NCBI GenBank assembly: GCA_003565055.1
Contig: PXDM01000462.1
Location: 1-6,823, forward strand
DNA length: 6,823 nt
Origin: Paracoccaceae bacterium
GTDB taxonomy: Bacteria; Pseudomonadota; Alphaproteobacteria; Rhodobacterales; Rhodobacteraceae
Reading direction: 5' to 3'
Shown here: positions 5,978 through 6,823 of the stretch, piece by piece
Position numbering within the stretch: the stretch's first letter is position 1
How the letters are laid out: each line of letters starts with the position of its first letter
Translations under genes and position numbers: made by a program
Notes under the pieces: model-generated
The model's input: the letters and a program-made list of their open reading frames with translations, nothing else
The model's database searches: none
What the model was told of the DNA's origin: nothing

Positions 5978-6011
5978 CCTTGTTTTGATAACCGGGTAGG
6001 CTGCGACCGGT
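5978..6011 (-). promoter_or_regulatory. preQ1-I riboswitch overlapping the queC Shine-Dalgarno
   Basis: A 34-base H-type pseudoknot candidate directly before queC. P1 is ACCGG (6011-6007) pairing with CCGGT (5995-5991), 5 bp. The loop begins TCGCAG (6006-6001), and a C at 5996 precedes the 3' arm, where the ligand-pairing cytosine sits. The A-rich tail CAAAACAAGG (5987-5978) follows. From memory, both the TCGCAG loop and the CAAAACAAGG tail are identical to the structurally characterised Thermoanaerobacter tengcongensis preQ1 riboswitch. P2 would pair loop G6001 with C5982 and C6003 with G5979, which hides the GG of the AAGGA ribosome binding site of queC, six bases from its ATG. Ligand binding should therefore block translation. 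The gene context, preQ0 synthase plus the enzyme making preQ1, fits exactly. Sequence and fold are seen; the regulatory effect is inferred from the family. Confidence 0.92.
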
Positions 6012-6017
6012 GGGGCG

Positions 6018-6046
6018 TGGCTAGCGCTTGGGGGCGCGAAAGACAA
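6018..6046 (-). promoter_or_regulatory. possible queC promoter
   Basis: TTGTCT (6046-6041) is followed after 17 bases by TAGCCA (6023-6018). The -35 match is four of six and the -10 match is poor. The predicted start, about seven bases further on, falls at 6011, the first base of the riboswitch P1 stem. That positional fit is the only reason to list it. Transcription from the creatininase-family gene upstream is an alternative. Confidence 0.25.
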
Positions 6047-6057
6047 GCCTTCTGCGC
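6034..6057 (-). terminator. hairpin after the creatininase-family gene, weak terminator candidate
   Basis: Three bases after the stop codon the transcribed strand can fold GCGCAGAAGG around a CTTG loop onto TCTTTCGCGC. This gives nine pairs, two of them G-U, and one A-C mismatch. No U-tract follows, so intrinsic termination is doubtful; the stem also overlaps the possible queC -35 element. Confidence 0.25.
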
Positions 6058-6060
6058 GGG

Positions 6061-6823
6061 TCAGGGCACATCGAACAAGGGCTCTGCCGCGACCTTCCGC
6101 AAGAGCGCGACCAGCCCCTCGACATAATGCGCCGCTGTCGCCTCGCCTTTCTCAGCCGTTGCAATGGCCGCGTTGCCAACGGTCCCCGCCGCGTTCAGAT
6201 CGGACGATATCCAGCCATAGGAGACCGAACCGATGGGCGAGATTGCGCCTGTTTCCGCGCTGGACGTGAAATCGCGCGCCTGTGTCATGTCGACCAGCTC
6301 AGGGCGAAACGCCAGCATCAGCGAGGTTTCAACATCGCCGCCATGGATGCCGTAAGCCAGTTCGCGGGGCGGATACATGCCCTCGGGCTGGCCGAAACTG
6401 CCCCATTGGCATTTGACCGCCAGCATCCCCGCCTGCACCCGCAATTCGCGCGACAGGATCGAGATCAGGTCCAGATTGCCGCCATGGCTGTTGACGATGA
6501 CGATCTTGCGCACGCCCGCCCGCGCGACAGACAGCCCGATCTCGGTCCAGATCCGCAGCGCGTTTTCGGCGCTCAGGGTCAGCGTGCCCGGCGCGTGCAG
6601 ATGCTCATTCGACTTGCCAACCGCCTGCACCGGCAGGATGCGGATATCCAGATCCTTGGGGCAGCGGCTGCGCAGACGGGCGAGCAGACCTTCGGCGATC
6701 ATCGTATCGACGCCCACGGGCAGATGGGGCCCGTGCTGTTCAATCGCCGCTGTGGGCAGGATCGCGATGGTGCGCATCGGGTCGATCTCGGCATATTCGG
6801 TGGTGCGGTATTCCGCCCAGTCC
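6061..6823 (-). CDS. creatininase-family metallohydrolase, 5' end outside the window
   Basis: Cytoplasmic metal-dependent amidohydrolase of the creatininase fold. The frame stays open through the right edge: upstream of the first internal Met (6777) it reads DWAEYRTTEYAEIDP, like the W-x-E start region of this family, so the true start is beyond the window. Numbering from that Met, metal-ligand candidates are Glu13 and His15 in IEQHGPHLP, Asp24 in GVDT, His98 in NSHGGN and Glu150 in HGGDVETS. They align with creatininase Glu34, His36, Asp45, His120 and the later conserved Glu. The position of creatininase Glu122 is Gly100, as in many relatives such as the mycofactocin protease MftE and archaeal FAPy deformylase ArfB. 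Creatinine is therefore unlikely to be the substrate, and I cannot name it. It runs in the same direction as queC, 90 bases upstream. A queuosine role is not established. Confidence 0.85.
   Translation of the reverse strand, partial: DWAEYRTTEYAEIDPMRTIAILPTAAIEQHGPHLPVGVDTMIAEGLLARLRSRCPKDLDIRILPVQAVGKSNEHLHAPGTLTLSAENALRIWTEIGLSVARAGVRKIVIVNSHGGNLDLISILSRELRVQAGMLAVKCQWGSFGQPEGMYPPRELAYGIHGGDVETSLMLAFRPELVDMTQARDFTSSAETGAISPIGSVSYGWISSDLNAAGTVGNAAIATAEKGEATAAHYVEGLVALLRKVAAEPLFDVP

Noticed and set aside
4924..5988. Long plus-strand open frame opposite queF and queC (about 354 codons)
   Set aside because: It lies opposite two confidently identified enzymes. The product is Arg/His-rich and low in hydrophobic structure, typical of an antisense frame in G+C-rich DNA.
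1..6823. Mobile elements, CRISPR, tRNA, rRNA or a novel defence system
   Set aside because: No transposase, integrase, direct-repeat array, tRNA-like fold or unfamiliar gene cassette was seen. Every substantial gene belongs to a known housekeeping or transport family.

Overview
The window reads as a G+C-rich alphaproteobacterial chromosome segment, most likely Rhodobacteraceae or a close relative. This rests on base composition (about 60-78% G+C in the sampled ABC-transporter and queC lines), codon use and protein flavour; no taxonomic marker is present. All six genes are on the minus strand and are transcribed from high to low coordinates.

From the right edge leftwards: (1) a creatininase-family metallohydrolase whose 5' end lies beyond the window (6061-6823). 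(2) A 90-base gap holding a compact preQ1-I riboswitch (5978-6011) whose last bases are the Shine-Dalgarno of queC. (3) queC (5260-5970) and queF (4792-5256), three bases apart, encoding the enzymes that make preQ0 and reduce it to preQ1 for queuosine tRNA modification. (4) A roughly 400-base non-coding stretch (4390-4791) with a possible promoter, a full cobalamin riboswitch (4536-4714) and a structured leader with three hairpins, the last enclosing the btuB Shine-Dalgarno. (5) A tightly packed vitamin B12 uptake operon: TonB-dependent outer-membrane receptor (btuB-like), periplasmic binding protein (btuF-like), FecCD-type permease (btuC-like) and ATPase (btuD-like), with overlapping or near-touching ends, stopping 9 bases from the left edge.

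The two halves form two ligand-sensing units in series. QueC and QueF produce preQ1, which the riboswitch in front of queC should sense, giving end-product feedback. Cobalamin imported through BtuB and BtuFCD should be sensed by the riboswitch in front of btuB. The halves may also be linked biochemically, because the last step of queuosine synthesis in many bacteria (QueG) needs cobalamin; QueG itself is not in this window.

The preQ1 riboswitch is the least obvious element and the main finding. I see no mobile element, CRISPR array, tRNA, rRNA or phage gene, and no evidence for an entirely new system.
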